This document shows, one piece after another, positions 7,722 to 14,045 of a stretch of 14,045 nucleotides of DNA. The stretch covers positions 1 to 14,045 of the forward strand of contig JAGWNT010000098.1 in assembly GCA_028871195.1 (NCBI GenBank), in the 5' to 3' direction. Below the pieces are notes generated by a model. That model searched no databases. It was not told where the DNA came from and worked only from the letters and a program-made list of their open reading frames with translations. Source of the DNA: REEB85 sp018971455 (GTDB lineage: Bacteria > Pseudomonadota > Alphaproteobacteria > Acetobacterales > Acetobacteraceae). Within the stretch, counting starts at the first letter, position 1, and the number at the start of each line of letters is the position of its first letter. The position numbers and the translations under genes were made by a program.

Positions 7722-8862
7722 AGGCGGCGTTGCGGGTTTCCAGGCAGGTCACCAGCCGGTCCTTCCACCATCCGGCTGAACCGAGGCCGAGCGCCAGGCA
7801 GGCGGCGCGGCGGTAATAGAGGTGGCAGTCGGCCTCCCAGGTGAAGCCCATGCCGCCATGGGTCTGGATGCTCTCCTTCGCCGCGAGGTGGAATGCCTCG
7901 CACGCCGCGACGCGCGCGCTGGCCGCGGCAAGAGGCAGATCGGCGGCGCCGGCTTGCAGCGCCCAGGCGCCGAAATAGGCGTTCGAGCGTGCCAGTTCGA
8001 GGGCGATATAGACATCCGCCAGCTTGTGCTTGATCGCCTGGAACGAGCCGATCGGGCGGCCGAAGGCATGGCGTTCGCGCGCATAGGCGGTCGCCATGTC
8101 CAGGCACGCGGACGCGCCGCCGATCTGCTCGAAGGCGGTCAGGATCGCGGCCCGTTCCAGCACAGTCTCGACGGTGCTCCAGCCACCGACGGCGAGGCAT
8201 TCGCCGCGGGCCGCCGCGAAATCGACGGCGGCGTGATCGCGCGTGGGGTCGATGGTGGCAAGCCGGGTGCGGGCGACACCTCGTGCCGCGAGCTCCACCA
8301 GGACGAGGCGGATGGCCCCGCCGCCATCGCGCGCGACGACGATGGCGAAATCGGCGATCATGCCGTCGGGCACGGGAAGTTTCCGCCCGGACAGCCGCAT
8401 GCCGGCGCCCGCCGATCCGGCCGCCTCGACCACGCCGTCGATTGCGGTGCCGATCCCGGCCGCGCGCGGGTTGCCGGCGCCCTCCGCCCAGGCGAGCGTT
8501 CCGATCACCTCGCCGCGCGCGAGGCGCGGCAGCCAGCTTTGCTGCTGCGCCGGGCTGCCGCACAGCATCAGCGCCTCGGCGGCGAGATATGCCGAGGAGG
8601 AGAACGGCACGGCCGCCCCGGCGCGCCCGAGCTCCTCGGCCAGGATGCACAGCCCCTCATGGCCAAGCCCGGCGCCGCCATGTTCCTCGGGAATTGCGGC
8701 GCCGATCCAGCCCATTTTGGCGAGGCCCTGCCAGAGCGCCGCATCATGGGTCTGCGCGCCTTCGAGCACGCGGCGCGCCTCGCGGATCGTCCCGCGCGCG
8801 GCCAGGTAGCGCCGCGCCGTCTCGCGCAGCTGAAGCAGATCGTCGGAGAATTCAAAATTCAT
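7720..8862 (-). CDS. Acyl-CoA dehydrogenase, non-catalytic or partner subunit of a heteromeric enzyme
   Basis: This 380-residue acyl-CoA dehydrogenase-fold protein is encoded first in a two-gene operon. Seen: an N-terminal helical domain (LRETARRYLAARG, then MGWIGAAIPEEHGGAGLG at 50-67), the flavin-binding R-x-x-FG region RHAFGRPIGSFQ (264-275), and QTHGGMGFTWE (333-343). The C-terminal EGT base of MCAD is absent, and the SEPxxGSD stretch of the middle domain is degenerate (WAEGAGNPRAAG). Glu236 in VLERAA lies near but apparently not at the IVD-type base position. This complements its neighbour, which has a candidate base but lacks this FAD motif. An alpha2beta2 arrangement like ChsE4-ChsE5 is therefore inferred. 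I chose the ATG at 8862 over an in-frame GTG at 8889, because it starts directly at the fold (MNFEFSDDLLQLR); GGGAC at 8869-8873 is a modest Shine-Dalgarno. Confidence 0.88.
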   Translation of the reverse strand: MNFEFSDDLLQLRETARRYLAARGTIREARRVLEGAQTHDAALWQGLAKMGWIGAAIPEEHGGAGLGHEGLCILAEELGRAGAAVPFSSSAYLAAEALMLCGSPAQQQSWLPRLARGEVIGTLAWAEGAGNPRAAGIGTAIDGVVEAAGSAGAGMRLSGRKLPVPDGMIADFAIVVARDGGGAIRLVLVELAARGVARTRLATIDPTRDHAAVDFAAARGECLAVGGWSTVETVLERAAILTAFEQIGGASACLDMATAYARERHAFGRPIGSFQAIKHKLADVYIALELARSNAYFGAWALQAGAADLPLAAASARVAACEAFHLAAKESIQTHGGMGFTWEADCHLYYRRAACLALGLGSAGWWKDRLVTCLETRNAA

Positions 8863-8915
8863 GACGCCGTCCCGGTGTGCTCGTGGCACTTGCGATCAGG
8901 CTAGACGCTGCGCGA

Positions 8916-8942
8916 GGGTTTGGCCAAACTAAATCCAAACCC
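8916..8942. repeat. Inverted repeat, likely transcription-factor operator
   Basis: GGGTTTGG (8916-8923) is matched by its exact reverse complement CCAAACCC (8935-8942) across an 11-base spacer. The perfect 12-bp palindrome GTTTGGCCAAAC (8918-8929) is nested inside, so the half-site GTTTGG/CCAAAC occurs three times. The layout is typical of a dimeric repressor site such as a TetR-family operator. It is well placed to control both operons. The repressor identity is unknown. Confidence 0.6.
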
Positions 8943-8971
8943 GCCGGCGCGGACCGGATGCAGGGAAAATC

Positions 8972-8977
8972 GGAAGG
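8972..8977 (+). promoter_or_regulatory. Ribosome-binding site of the HSD17B4-like SDR gene
   Basis: GGAAGG ends 7 bases before the ATG at 8985. It supports that start over an in-frame GTG at 8877, which would add 36 residues encoded by the operator region. Confidence 0.7.
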
Positions 8978-8984
8978 GACGGAC

Positions 8985-9884
8985 ATGGCGGGATTATGCG
9001 CGGGCCGGGTGGCGATCGTGACCGGGGCAGGGCGGGGCATCGGCGCGGAATATGCCAAGCTGCTGGCCGCCCACGGCGCCTGCGTCGTCGTCAACGATCT
9101 CGGCGGCGCCATGGACGGCACCGGGGCGGACGAGACGCCTGCACAGGGCGTGGTGCGCGAGATCATCGCCGCCGGCGGAAAGGCCGTGGTGAACACGGAC
9201 AATGTCGCGGACTGGAACGGCGCCCGGCGCCTGGTCGAACAGGCGATCGATACGTTCGGCAAGCTCGATGTTCTGGTCAACAACGCCGGCATCCTGCGCG
9301 ACCGCATGCTCACCAACATGACGGAGGCGGAGTGGGACGGCGTCATCAACGTGCACCTGAAAGGCACATTCGCACCCTCCCGCCACGCCGCCGCCCATTG
9401 GCGCGCGCTGAGCAAGGAGCATGACCGTCCGGTCGATGCGCGCATCATCAACACCAGCTCGGTCTCGGGCATTTACGGCAATCCGGGACAGACCAATTAC
9501 GGCGCGGCCAAGATGGGCATCGCCGCCTTCACCATCATCGCCGCGCGCGAATTGAAGCGCTATGGCGTGACGGTGAACGCCATCGCGCCGATCGCCCTGA
9601 CGCGGCTGACGGAGGGGCTGCGGGCGCTGACCGAGGAGGAGATGGAACGCCGCCATCCCCGCCATGTGGCGCCCGCCGTGGTCTGGCTGGCCAGCACGCA
9701 ATCGGCCGATTTCACAGGGCGCGTGGTCGAGGCCGGCGGCGGCATCCTCGCCATCGCGGAGGGCTGGCACCGTGGACCGACGGCGGAGCCGGAAGAAAAT
9801 CCCGAGCATCTCGGTCCGGTCATGTACGGATTGCTCGCCCGCGCGCGGAAGAATGCCGGCATGAACGGGCAGGAGCTGGACTGA
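8985..9884 (+). CDS. SDR resembling the 3-hydroxyacyl-CoA dehydrogenase domain of HSD17B4/MFE-2
   Basis: This 299-residue SDR probably oxidises a 3-hydroxyacyl-CoA, or a comparable alcohol, with NAD+. Seen: TGAGRGIG (13-20), VVVNDLGG (34-41, characteristic of the HSD17B4 SDR branch), NNAGILRDRM (99-108), catalytic Ser159, Tyr172 and Lys176 in a SGIYGNPGQTNYGAAK stretch (161-176), then TVNAIAPIALTRL. The NDLGG, NNAGILRDR and SGIYGN motifs all occur in the dehydrogenase domain of multifunctional peroxisomal enzyme type 2. Here the domain stands alone, with no hydratase or SCP2 domain fused. It has about 45 residues after the usual SDR end. It is the first gene of a four-gene operon; the ligase gene starts 10 bp after its stop. 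The exact substrate is inferred from neighbours only. Confidence 0.9.
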   Translation: MAGLCAGRVAIVTGAGRGIGAEYAKLLAAHGACVVVNDLGGAMDGTGADETPAQGVVREIIAAGGKAVVNTDNVADWNGARRLVEQAIDTFGKLDVLVNNAGILRDRMLTNMTEAEWDGVINVHLKGTFAPSRHAAAHWRALSKEHDRPVDARIINTSSVSGIYGNPGQTNYGAAKMGIAAFTIIAARELKRYGVTVNAIAPIALTRLTEGLRALTEEEMERRHPRHVAPAVVWLASTQSADFTGRVVEAGGGILAIAEGWHRGPTAEPEENPEHLGPVMYGLLARARKNAGMNGQELD

Positions 9885-9894
9885 GGCCGCGCCC

Positions 9895-11472
9895 ATGCGC
9901 CCGCTGCCCGATCTCGCCACCCTCAACCCCGGCGCGCACGCGGCGCGCCAGCCCGACAAGCCGGCGCTGATCGATGCCGGAACCGGCGCGGTGGTGACCT
10001 ACCGCATACTCGATGACGGGTCGAACCGCTTCGCCAATCTGCTGCATCGCCTGGGGCTGCGGCGCGGCGACCACATCGCGATCTTCATGGAGAACCACCC
10101 GCTCTACCTGGAAATATGCTGGGCGGCGCTGCGCTCGGGGCTCTACATCACCGCCGTCAACCGCTACCTCACCGCCGGCGAGGCTGCCTATATCGTGCGC
10201 GATTGCGGCGCGCGCGTGCTGGTCAGCTCGCAAGCCCTCGCCGAGGTGGCGGGCGCACTCGCCCCCCTGGCGCCGGACTGCGTCACGCGCCTGATGGTCG
10301 ATGGCGTGATCGCGGGCTGGGACTCCTACGAGGCGCAGACAGCGAAATTTCCCGCGACACCGCTTGCCGAGGAATGGCTGGGCGATACCATGCTCTACAG
10401 CTCCGGCACCACCGGACGGCCGAAGGGCATCAAGCGCAAGCTTCCGGACGTGCGGTTGCAGGAGGGTTTCCGCAGCATGGAGACCTTCACGGCGTACGAT
10501 TTCCACGCGGACATGACGTATCTCTCGCCGGCGCCGATCTATCACGCCGCACCGCTCGCCTATTGCATCGCCACGCAGCGCTTCGGCGGCACGGTGGTGA
10601 TGATGCGCCGGTTCGATCCGCTGGAGGCGCTGCGGCTCATCGGCCGCTATCGCATCACCCACAGCCAATGGGTGCCGACGATGTTCGTGCGCATGCTCAA
10701 GCTGTCCGCGGCCGAGCGCGCGGAGCTGGAGTCCTCCAGCCATGTCTGCGCCATCCATGCCGCCGCGCCGTGCCCCGTCGAGGTCAAGCGCGCGATGATC
10801 GCCTGGTGGGGACCGATCATCCAAGAATACTACGCGGCAACCGAGAGCAACGGCGCCACCCGCATCACCAGCGCCGAGTGGCTCGCCCATCCCGGCTCCG
10901 TCGGTCAGGCCAAGATGGGCATCCTGCACATTTGCGACGATGACGGGCGGGACCTGCCGCCAGGCGAGTCCGGCCTGGTCTATTTCGAACGCGACGAAAT
11001 GCCCTTCGAGTACCACAACGATCCCGACAGGACGCGACGCGCCCAGCACCCCGACCGTCCCGGCTGGACCACGCTCGGCGATGTCGGTCATATCGATGCG
11101 GAGGGCTATCTCTATCTCACCGACCGCAAGGCGTTCATGATCATTTCGGGCGGCGTGAACATCTACCCGCAGGCAATCGAGGACGCGCTGGTGACGCATC
11201 CCAAGGTGCGGGACGTGGCGGTGATCGGCGTGCCGGATGCCGATCTCGGCGAGGCGGTGAAGGCGATCATCGAGCCGGCCGAGGGCGTCGCCCCGAACGA
11301 CGCCCTGGCCGCGGAACTGACCGAGTTCCTGCGTGCGCGCGTCGCCCGCTACATGGTGCCGAAATCCATCGACTTCATTGACGAGATGCCACGCCTGCCC
11401 ACCGGAAAGCTCTACAAGCAAGCCCTTCGTGCGCGCTATCACGCGGGCCAGACGGAGAAGCAGCATGTCTGA
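9895..11472 (+). CDS. Acyl-CoA synthetase (AMP-forming, FadD-like CoA ligase)
   Basis: This 525-residue adenylate-forming enzyme activates a carboxylic acid to its CoA thioester with ATP. Seen: the P-loop-like motif SSGTTGRPKG (169-178), YYAATES (312-318), the ATP-ribose motif TLGDVGHID (393-401), YLTDRKAFMIISGGVNIYP (407-425, hinge region), and the C-terminal PTGKLYK (502-508) with catalytic Lys505. Length is normal for a FadD-type enzyme. No transit or membrane segment is seen. GAGG at 9883-9886, overlapping the SDR stop, is 8 bases before the ATG. The last bases overlap the DUF35 ATG (ATGTCTGA). It presumably primes the substrate of the pathway, and its position beside DUF35 and an Ltp-like thiolase suggests a branched, aryl or polycyclic acid rather than a plain fatty acid (inference). 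Confidence 0.92.
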   Translation: MRPLPDLATLNPGAHAARQPDKPALIDAGTGAVVTYRILDDGSNRFANLLHRLGLRRGDHIAIFMENHPLYLEICWAALRSGLYITAVNRYLTAGEAAYIVRDCGARVLVSSQALAEVAGALAPLAPDCVTRLMVDGVIAGWDSYEAQTAKFPATPLAEEWLGDTMLYSSGTTGRPKGIKRKLPDVRLQEGFRSMETFTAYDFHADMTYLSPAPIYHAAPLAYCIATQRFGGTVVMMRRFDPLEALRLIGRYRITHSQWVPTMFVRMLKLSAAERAELESSSHVCAIHAAAPCPVEVKRAMIAWWGPIIQEYYAATESNGATRITSAEWLAHPGSVGQAKMGILHICDDDGRDLPPGESGLVYFERDEMPFEYHNDPDRTRRAQHPDRPGWTTLGDVGHIDAEGYLYLTDRKAFMIISGGVNIYPQAIEDALVTHPKVRDVAVIGVPDADLGEAVKAIIEPAEGVAPNDALAAELTEFLRARVARYMVPKSIDFIDEMPRLPTGKLYKQALRARYHAGQTEKQHV

Positions 11473-11884
11473 TGCCAAACGCCCCCGCCCGCTGCCCACA
11501 CCCGAGACGCAGCATTTCTGGGAGGGCACGCGCGCCGGCGAATTGCGCCTGCAACGCTGCCGTCCCTGCGCCAGGGCGTATTTCCCGCCGCGCCCCTTCT
11601 GCCCGCATTGCGGCGGGCGCGAGGTGGAGGTTTTCGTCGCCAGCGGCCAGGCACGGCTCTACAGCTACGTCATTCATCACCGCGCCGTGCCCGGCTTCAC
11701 GCCGCCCTACGCCATCGCCGTGGTCGAACTTGCCGAAGGCCCGCGCATGATGAGCAACATCGTCGATTGCCCGCAGACGCCCGAAGCCCTGGTGCTCGAC
11801 ATGCAGCTCGAGCCGGTCTTCGAGCGGATAGACGACGAGATCACCCTCGCCTTGTTCCGTCCGGCCAGGGGAGATGCGCCATGA
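11465..11884 (+). CDS. DUF35 zinc-ribbon/OB-fold protein, partner of thiolase-like enzyme
   Basis: This 139-residue protein has the two parts of the DUF35 family. An N-terminal helix plus zinc ribbon has four cysteines at 32, 35, 46 and 49 (CRPC and CPHC). An OB-fold runs from about 60 to the end (ARLYSYVIHH, then PYAIAVVELAEGPRM). Such proteins bind thiolase-like enzymes encoded beside them. The DUF35 part of ChsH2 with Ltp2 in steroid side-chain cleavage and IpfE with IpfD in ibuprofen degradation are known examples. Here it stands alone, without a fused MaoC hydratase domain. The ATG lies inside the ligase gene's last codons, with GGAG at 11454-11457. The stop overlaps the thiolase start (ATGA), fitting a stoichiometric complex. 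The fold is firm; the partner is inferred from adjacency. Confidence 0.9.
   Translation: MSDAKRPRPLPTPETQHFWEGTRAGELRLQRCRPCARAYFPPRPFCPHCGGREVEVFVASGQARLYSYVIHHRAVPGFTPPYAIAVVELAEGPRMMSNIVDCPQTPEALVLDMQLEPVFERIDDEITLALFRPARGDAP
11867..11874 (+). promoter_or_regulatory. Ribosome-binding site of the Ltp/SCPx-like gene
   Basis: AGGGGAGA ends 6 bases before the ATG at 11881. A nearer ATG at 11874 is out of frame with the thiolase-like gene. Confidence 0.6.
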
Positions 11885-13023
11885 AGCCGGGCGCGGTTGC
11901 CATCGTCGGTGCGGCCGAGACCACGCGGCTCGGCCATATTCCCGACATGTCGCAGATCCAGCTGCATGCCGACGCGGCGCTCAACGCCATGCAGGATGCC
12001 GGCCTCACCCCCGCCGATATCGACGGGGTGGCGGTCGCCGGCGAAACGCCGATCGCCATCGCGCATTATCTCGGCATCACGCCGCGCTGGGTGGACGGCA
12101 CGGCGGTCGGCGGCTGCTCGTTCATGCTGCATGTTCGCCATGCGGCCGCGGCCATCAGCGCCGGGCTGTGCCGCACCGTGCTGATCACGCATGGCGAGAG
12201 CGGCCGTTCGCGCATCGGCTTGAACCGCCCGCCGCCATCGCCGGCGAGCCTGGTGGGCCAGTTCGAACTGCCGTTCGGCCCGATGGGGCCGCCGTCGATG
12301 TTCACCATCCCGGTGCTGCGCTACATGAAGACCCACGGCCTGACCCATGAGCAGCTTGCCATGGTGGCGGTGGTGCAGCGGCAATGGGCGGGCCGCAATC
12401 CGCGCGCGATGTTCCGCGACCCGATCACGGTCAGCGACGTGCTGGACTCGACGATGATCGCCTATCCCTTCCGCCTGCTGCAATGCTGCCTGGTCACCGA
12501 TGGTGGCGGCGCGCTCATTCTCACCGCGGCTGAACGGGCGCGCGATTTTCCGCAGCGGCCGGTCTACGTGCTCGGCACCGGCGAGAGCGTCGAGACGCCG
12601 ATGATCAGCCAGATGGAGGATTTCACCTCGTCTCGCGCCTTCCGCGTCGCCGGGCCCACCGCCTTCGCCGCCGCCGGCATCACGCACAAGGATGTCGATC
12701 ATCTGATGATCTATGATGCCTTCGCGCATCTGCCGATCTACGGGCTGGAGGATCTGGGTTTTGTCGGGCGCGGGGAGGCGGGTGCCTTCATCGCCGCCGG
12801 GCACACCGCCCCGGGGGGCAGGCTGCCGATGAACACCAATGGCGGCGGCCTCAGCTACACCCATACGGGCATGTACGGCATGTTCGCGCTGCAGGAGAGC
12901 GTGCGCCAGATGCGCGGCACCGCGCCGGCCCAGGTGGAGGGGGCGAACATCTCCGTCTGCCACGGCGTCGGCGGCATGTTCGCCGCCAGCGGCACCATCA
13001 TCATGGGGCGCGAGCCGGGCTGA
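11881..13023 (+). CDS. Ltp/SCPx-type thiolase-fold enzyme (thiolase or retro-aldolase)
   Basis: This 380-residue thiolase-fold protein is of the lipid-transfer-protein (Ltp) type, without a fused SCP2 domain. Such enzymes release a short acyl-CoA by thiolysis or, as in Ltp2 with ChsH2-DUF35, by retro-aldol cleavage. Seen: N-terminal VAIVGAAETTRLG; Cys79 in VGGCSFMLH, at the place of the thiolase nucleophile; NTNGGGLSYTHTG (318-330) with His328, at the place of the thiolase GHP histidine and with Tyr326 beside it; and a C-terminal CHGVGGMF (360-367) with Cys360, matching the second thiolase cysteine. Both thiolase and aldolase chemistry remain possible. The ATG is in an ATGA overlap with the DUF35 stop and has AGGGGAGA upstream. 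It is the last gene of the operon, ending 14 bp before the convergent racemase stop. Confidence 0.87.
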   Translation: MKPGAVAIVGAAETTRLGHIPDMSQIQLHADAALNAMQDAGLTPADIDGVAVAGETPIAIAHYLGITPRWVDGTAVGGCSFMLHVRHAAAAISAGLCRTVLITHGESGRSRIGLNRPPPSPASLVGQFELPFGPMGPPSMFTIPVLRYMKTHGLTHEQLAMVAVVQRQWAGRNPRAMFRDPITVSDVLDSTMIAYPFRLLQCCLVTDGGGALILTAAERARDFPQRPVYVLGTGESVETPMISQMEDFTSSRAFRVAGPTAFAAAGITHKDVDHLMIYDAFAHLPIYGLEDLGFVGRGEAGAFIAAGHTAPGGRLPMNTNGGGLSYTHTGMYGMFALQESVRQMRGTAPAQVEGANISVCHGVGGMFAASGTIIMGREPG

Positions 13024-13037
13024 CCTCCTGCCGCGGT

Positions 13038-14045
13038 CTAGCCGCCACGCCAATCCGCCAGCACGCTCTCCGGTGACACCGTGCGCGGCCTGCCGCCGGC
13101 CGCGCCGGGCGTGCGCGAGAAGCGCGGGGCGGGGGCGGCCTGGCGCACGCCCTCCACGCTCACGAAGCTCGCGCGCGCCACGTTGTGGGCATGTCCGGCC
13201 GCCTCATCGAGCGCCAGCACCGGCGCCACGCAGGCCTCGCTGCCCTCCAGCAGCGCGCACCATTCGGCCTGGCTGCGCGTGCGGAAGACCGCCGCCATGC
13301 GCGCCCGCAATCCCGGCCAGGCGCGCGGGTCGCGCTGGTCATCGAAGGCGGGGTCGTCCAATCCGGCCAGCCGGCGCAGCGTGGCATAGAATTGCGGCTC
13401 GATGGCGCCGACGGCGATGTGCCGCCCGTCGGCGCACTCATAGGTGCCATAGAAATGCGCCCCGCCATCGAGCAGATTGCTGCCTCGCGCATCCTCCCAG
13501 CGCCCCCATGCGCGCAGGGAATGAAACAGCGACAGCATGCTCAGCACGCCCTCGGTAATGGCGCAGTCGATCACCTGGCCCTGGCCGCCGGCCCGCGCGG
13601 CCAGCACGGCGGCGAGAATGCCCATGGCCAGATAGAGCGCGCCGCCGCCGTAATCGCCCACCAGATTGAGCGGCGGCACCGGATGCTCCTTGGTGCCGAT
13701 CGCGTGCAGCAGGCCGGTCAGCGCGATGTAGTTGATGTCGTGGCCGGCGGCGTGCGCGAGCGGCCCGTCCTGGCCCCACCCGGTCATGCGCCCATAGACC
13801 AGCTTCGGGTTCGCCGCCCGGCACGGCTCCGGACCGATGCCGAGTCGTTCGGCGACGCCCGGCCGGAACGGCTCCATCAGCCCGTCCGCCCCGGCGGCCA
13901 GCCGCAGCACCAATTCGGCCGCGCCCGGCTTGCGCAGATCGAGCGCGAGGGAGCGGCGCGACCGGCCATGCACCGCGTGGCGCGGATCGGGGAAGCGCTC
14001 GGGCTCCGCCGGCGCCAGCCGGTCGATGCGGATCACGTCCGCGCC
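13038..14045 (-). CDS. Alpha-methylacyl-CoA racemase / CoA-transferase family III (CaiB/BaiF-Frc), 5' partial
   Basis: This protein very likely epimerises 2-methylacyl-CoA esters between R and S forms. The gene continues past base 14045. 335 residues are visible from GADVIRIDRL, so about 25 N-terminal residues are missing; the GTG at 14036 is an internal Val, not the start. Seen: DLRKPGA, MEPFRPGVAERLG, YGRMTGWGQDGPLA, AGHDINYIALTGLLHAIG, PPLNLVGDYGGG, LDGGAHFYGTYE and VGAIEPQFYATL, a run typical of AMACR/MCR rather than formyl- or carnitine-CoA transferases. The catalytic pair would be the His of AGHDINY and the Asp of VGDYGG, matching His126/Asp156 of Mycobacterium tuberculosis MCR. It converges on the thiolase-like gene. 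A racemase here suggests alpha-methyl-branched substrates for the neighbouring dehydrogenases, which usually accept only one epimer. Confidence 0.9.
   Translation of the reverse strand, partial: GADVIRIDRLAPAEPERFPDPRHAVHGRSRRSLALDLRKPGAAELVLRLAAGADGLMEPFRPGVAERLGIGPEPCRAANPKLVYGRMTGWGQDGPLAHAAGHDINYIALTGLLHAIGTKEHPVPPLNLVGDYGGGALYLAMGILAAVLAARAGGQGQVIDCAITEGVLSMLSLFHSLRAWGRWEDARGSNLLDGGAHFYGTYECADGRHIAVGAIEPQFYATLRRLAGLDDPAFDDQRDPRAWPGLRARMAAVFRTRSQAEWCALLEGSEACVAPVLALDEAAGHAHNVARASFVSVEGVRQAAPAPRFSRTPGAAGGRPRTVSPESVLADWRGG

Larger units (their letters stand above)
8863..8984. promoter_or_regulatory. Divergent promoter/operator region with nested inverted repeats
   Basis: These 122 bp separate the dehydrogenase operon (leftward) from the SDR/ligase/DUF35/thiolase operon (rightward). 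The region contains an A/T-richer patch, a perfect palindrome (8918-8929) and an overlapping pair of 8-bp arms (8916-8923 and 8935-8942). A leftward promoter could use TTGGCC (minus strand, 8927-8922) and TAGCCT (8903-8898) with an 18-bp spacer; this is a weak match and only suggestive. GGAAGG at 8972-8977 is the ribosome-binding site of the rightward SDR gene. No regulator gene is in the window. Confidence 0.6.

Noticed and set aside
9820..11529. 569-codon open frame antisense to the CoA ligase
   Set aside because: It has no recognisable motif, and its composition is typical of the reverse frame of a GC-rich gene. The plus-strand ligase has every family motif.
13024..13037. Possible bidirectional terminator between the thiolase-like and racemase genes
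   Set aside because: The gap is 14 bp and shows no stem-loop with a T tract.
11707..13053. 448-codon open frame antisense to the thiolase-like gene
   Set aside because: It is His/Arg/Gly-rich low-complexity translation with no domain; the plus strand holds a complete thiolase-fold protein.

Overview
This is a gene-dense, very GC-rich window (roughly 70% G+C by eye) from a bacterial chromosome. It is probably from an alphaproteobacterium of the Hyphomicrobiales or Acetobacterales type. That placement rests on base composition, tightly overlapping operons and protein style, and is an inference only. I see twelve protein-coding genes, no RNA genes, no mobile elements and no CRISPR. The two outermost genes run off the window.

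Left block (1-1755, minus strand): a short-chain dehydrogenase/reductase (SDR) is followed by an OafA-type membrane acyltransferase that continues past base 1. The acyltransferase has no usable start in its own frame. An ATG overlapping the SDR stop lies one frame away, which suggests a single-base frameshift or a sequencing indel.

Middle block (1836-6490, plus strand): an apparent operon encodes a DHA2-type MFS exporter, a MalY/PatB-type C-S beta-lyase (PLP fold type I) and two peptide-importer ATPases of the DppD/DppF type. Gene junctions are 19 bp, a 1-base overlap and a 4-base overlap. The permeases and the binding protein normally found with such ATPases are not in the window.

Right block (6462-14045): two divergent operons encode acyl-CoA catabolism. 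On the minus strand are two acyl-CoA dehydrogenases that look like the alpha and beta halves of a heteromeric (FadE26/27- or FadE28/29-like) enzyme. On the plus strand are an SDR resembling the 3-hydroxyacyl-CoA dehydrogenase domain of HSD17B4, an acyl-CoA ligase, a DUF35 zinc-ribbon/OB-fold protein and an Ltp/SCPx-type thiolase or aldolase. A convergent alpha-methylacyl-CoA racemase gene follows and is cut by the window end. The 122-bp region between the two operons holds nested inverted repeats that look like a repressor operator.

Together the right block can activate a carboxylic acid to its CoA ester, epimerise an alpha-methyl branch, dehydrogenate it, oxidise a 3-hydroxyacyl-CoA and cleave a C-C bond by thiolysis or retro-aldol reaction. 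No enoyl-CoA hydratase is visible. The gene set resembles steroid or bile-acid side-chain degradation in actinobacteria. The ligase/DUF35/thiolase triad also resembles ibuprofen-type (ipf) 2-arylpropionate degradation. The true substrate cannot be read from the sequence.
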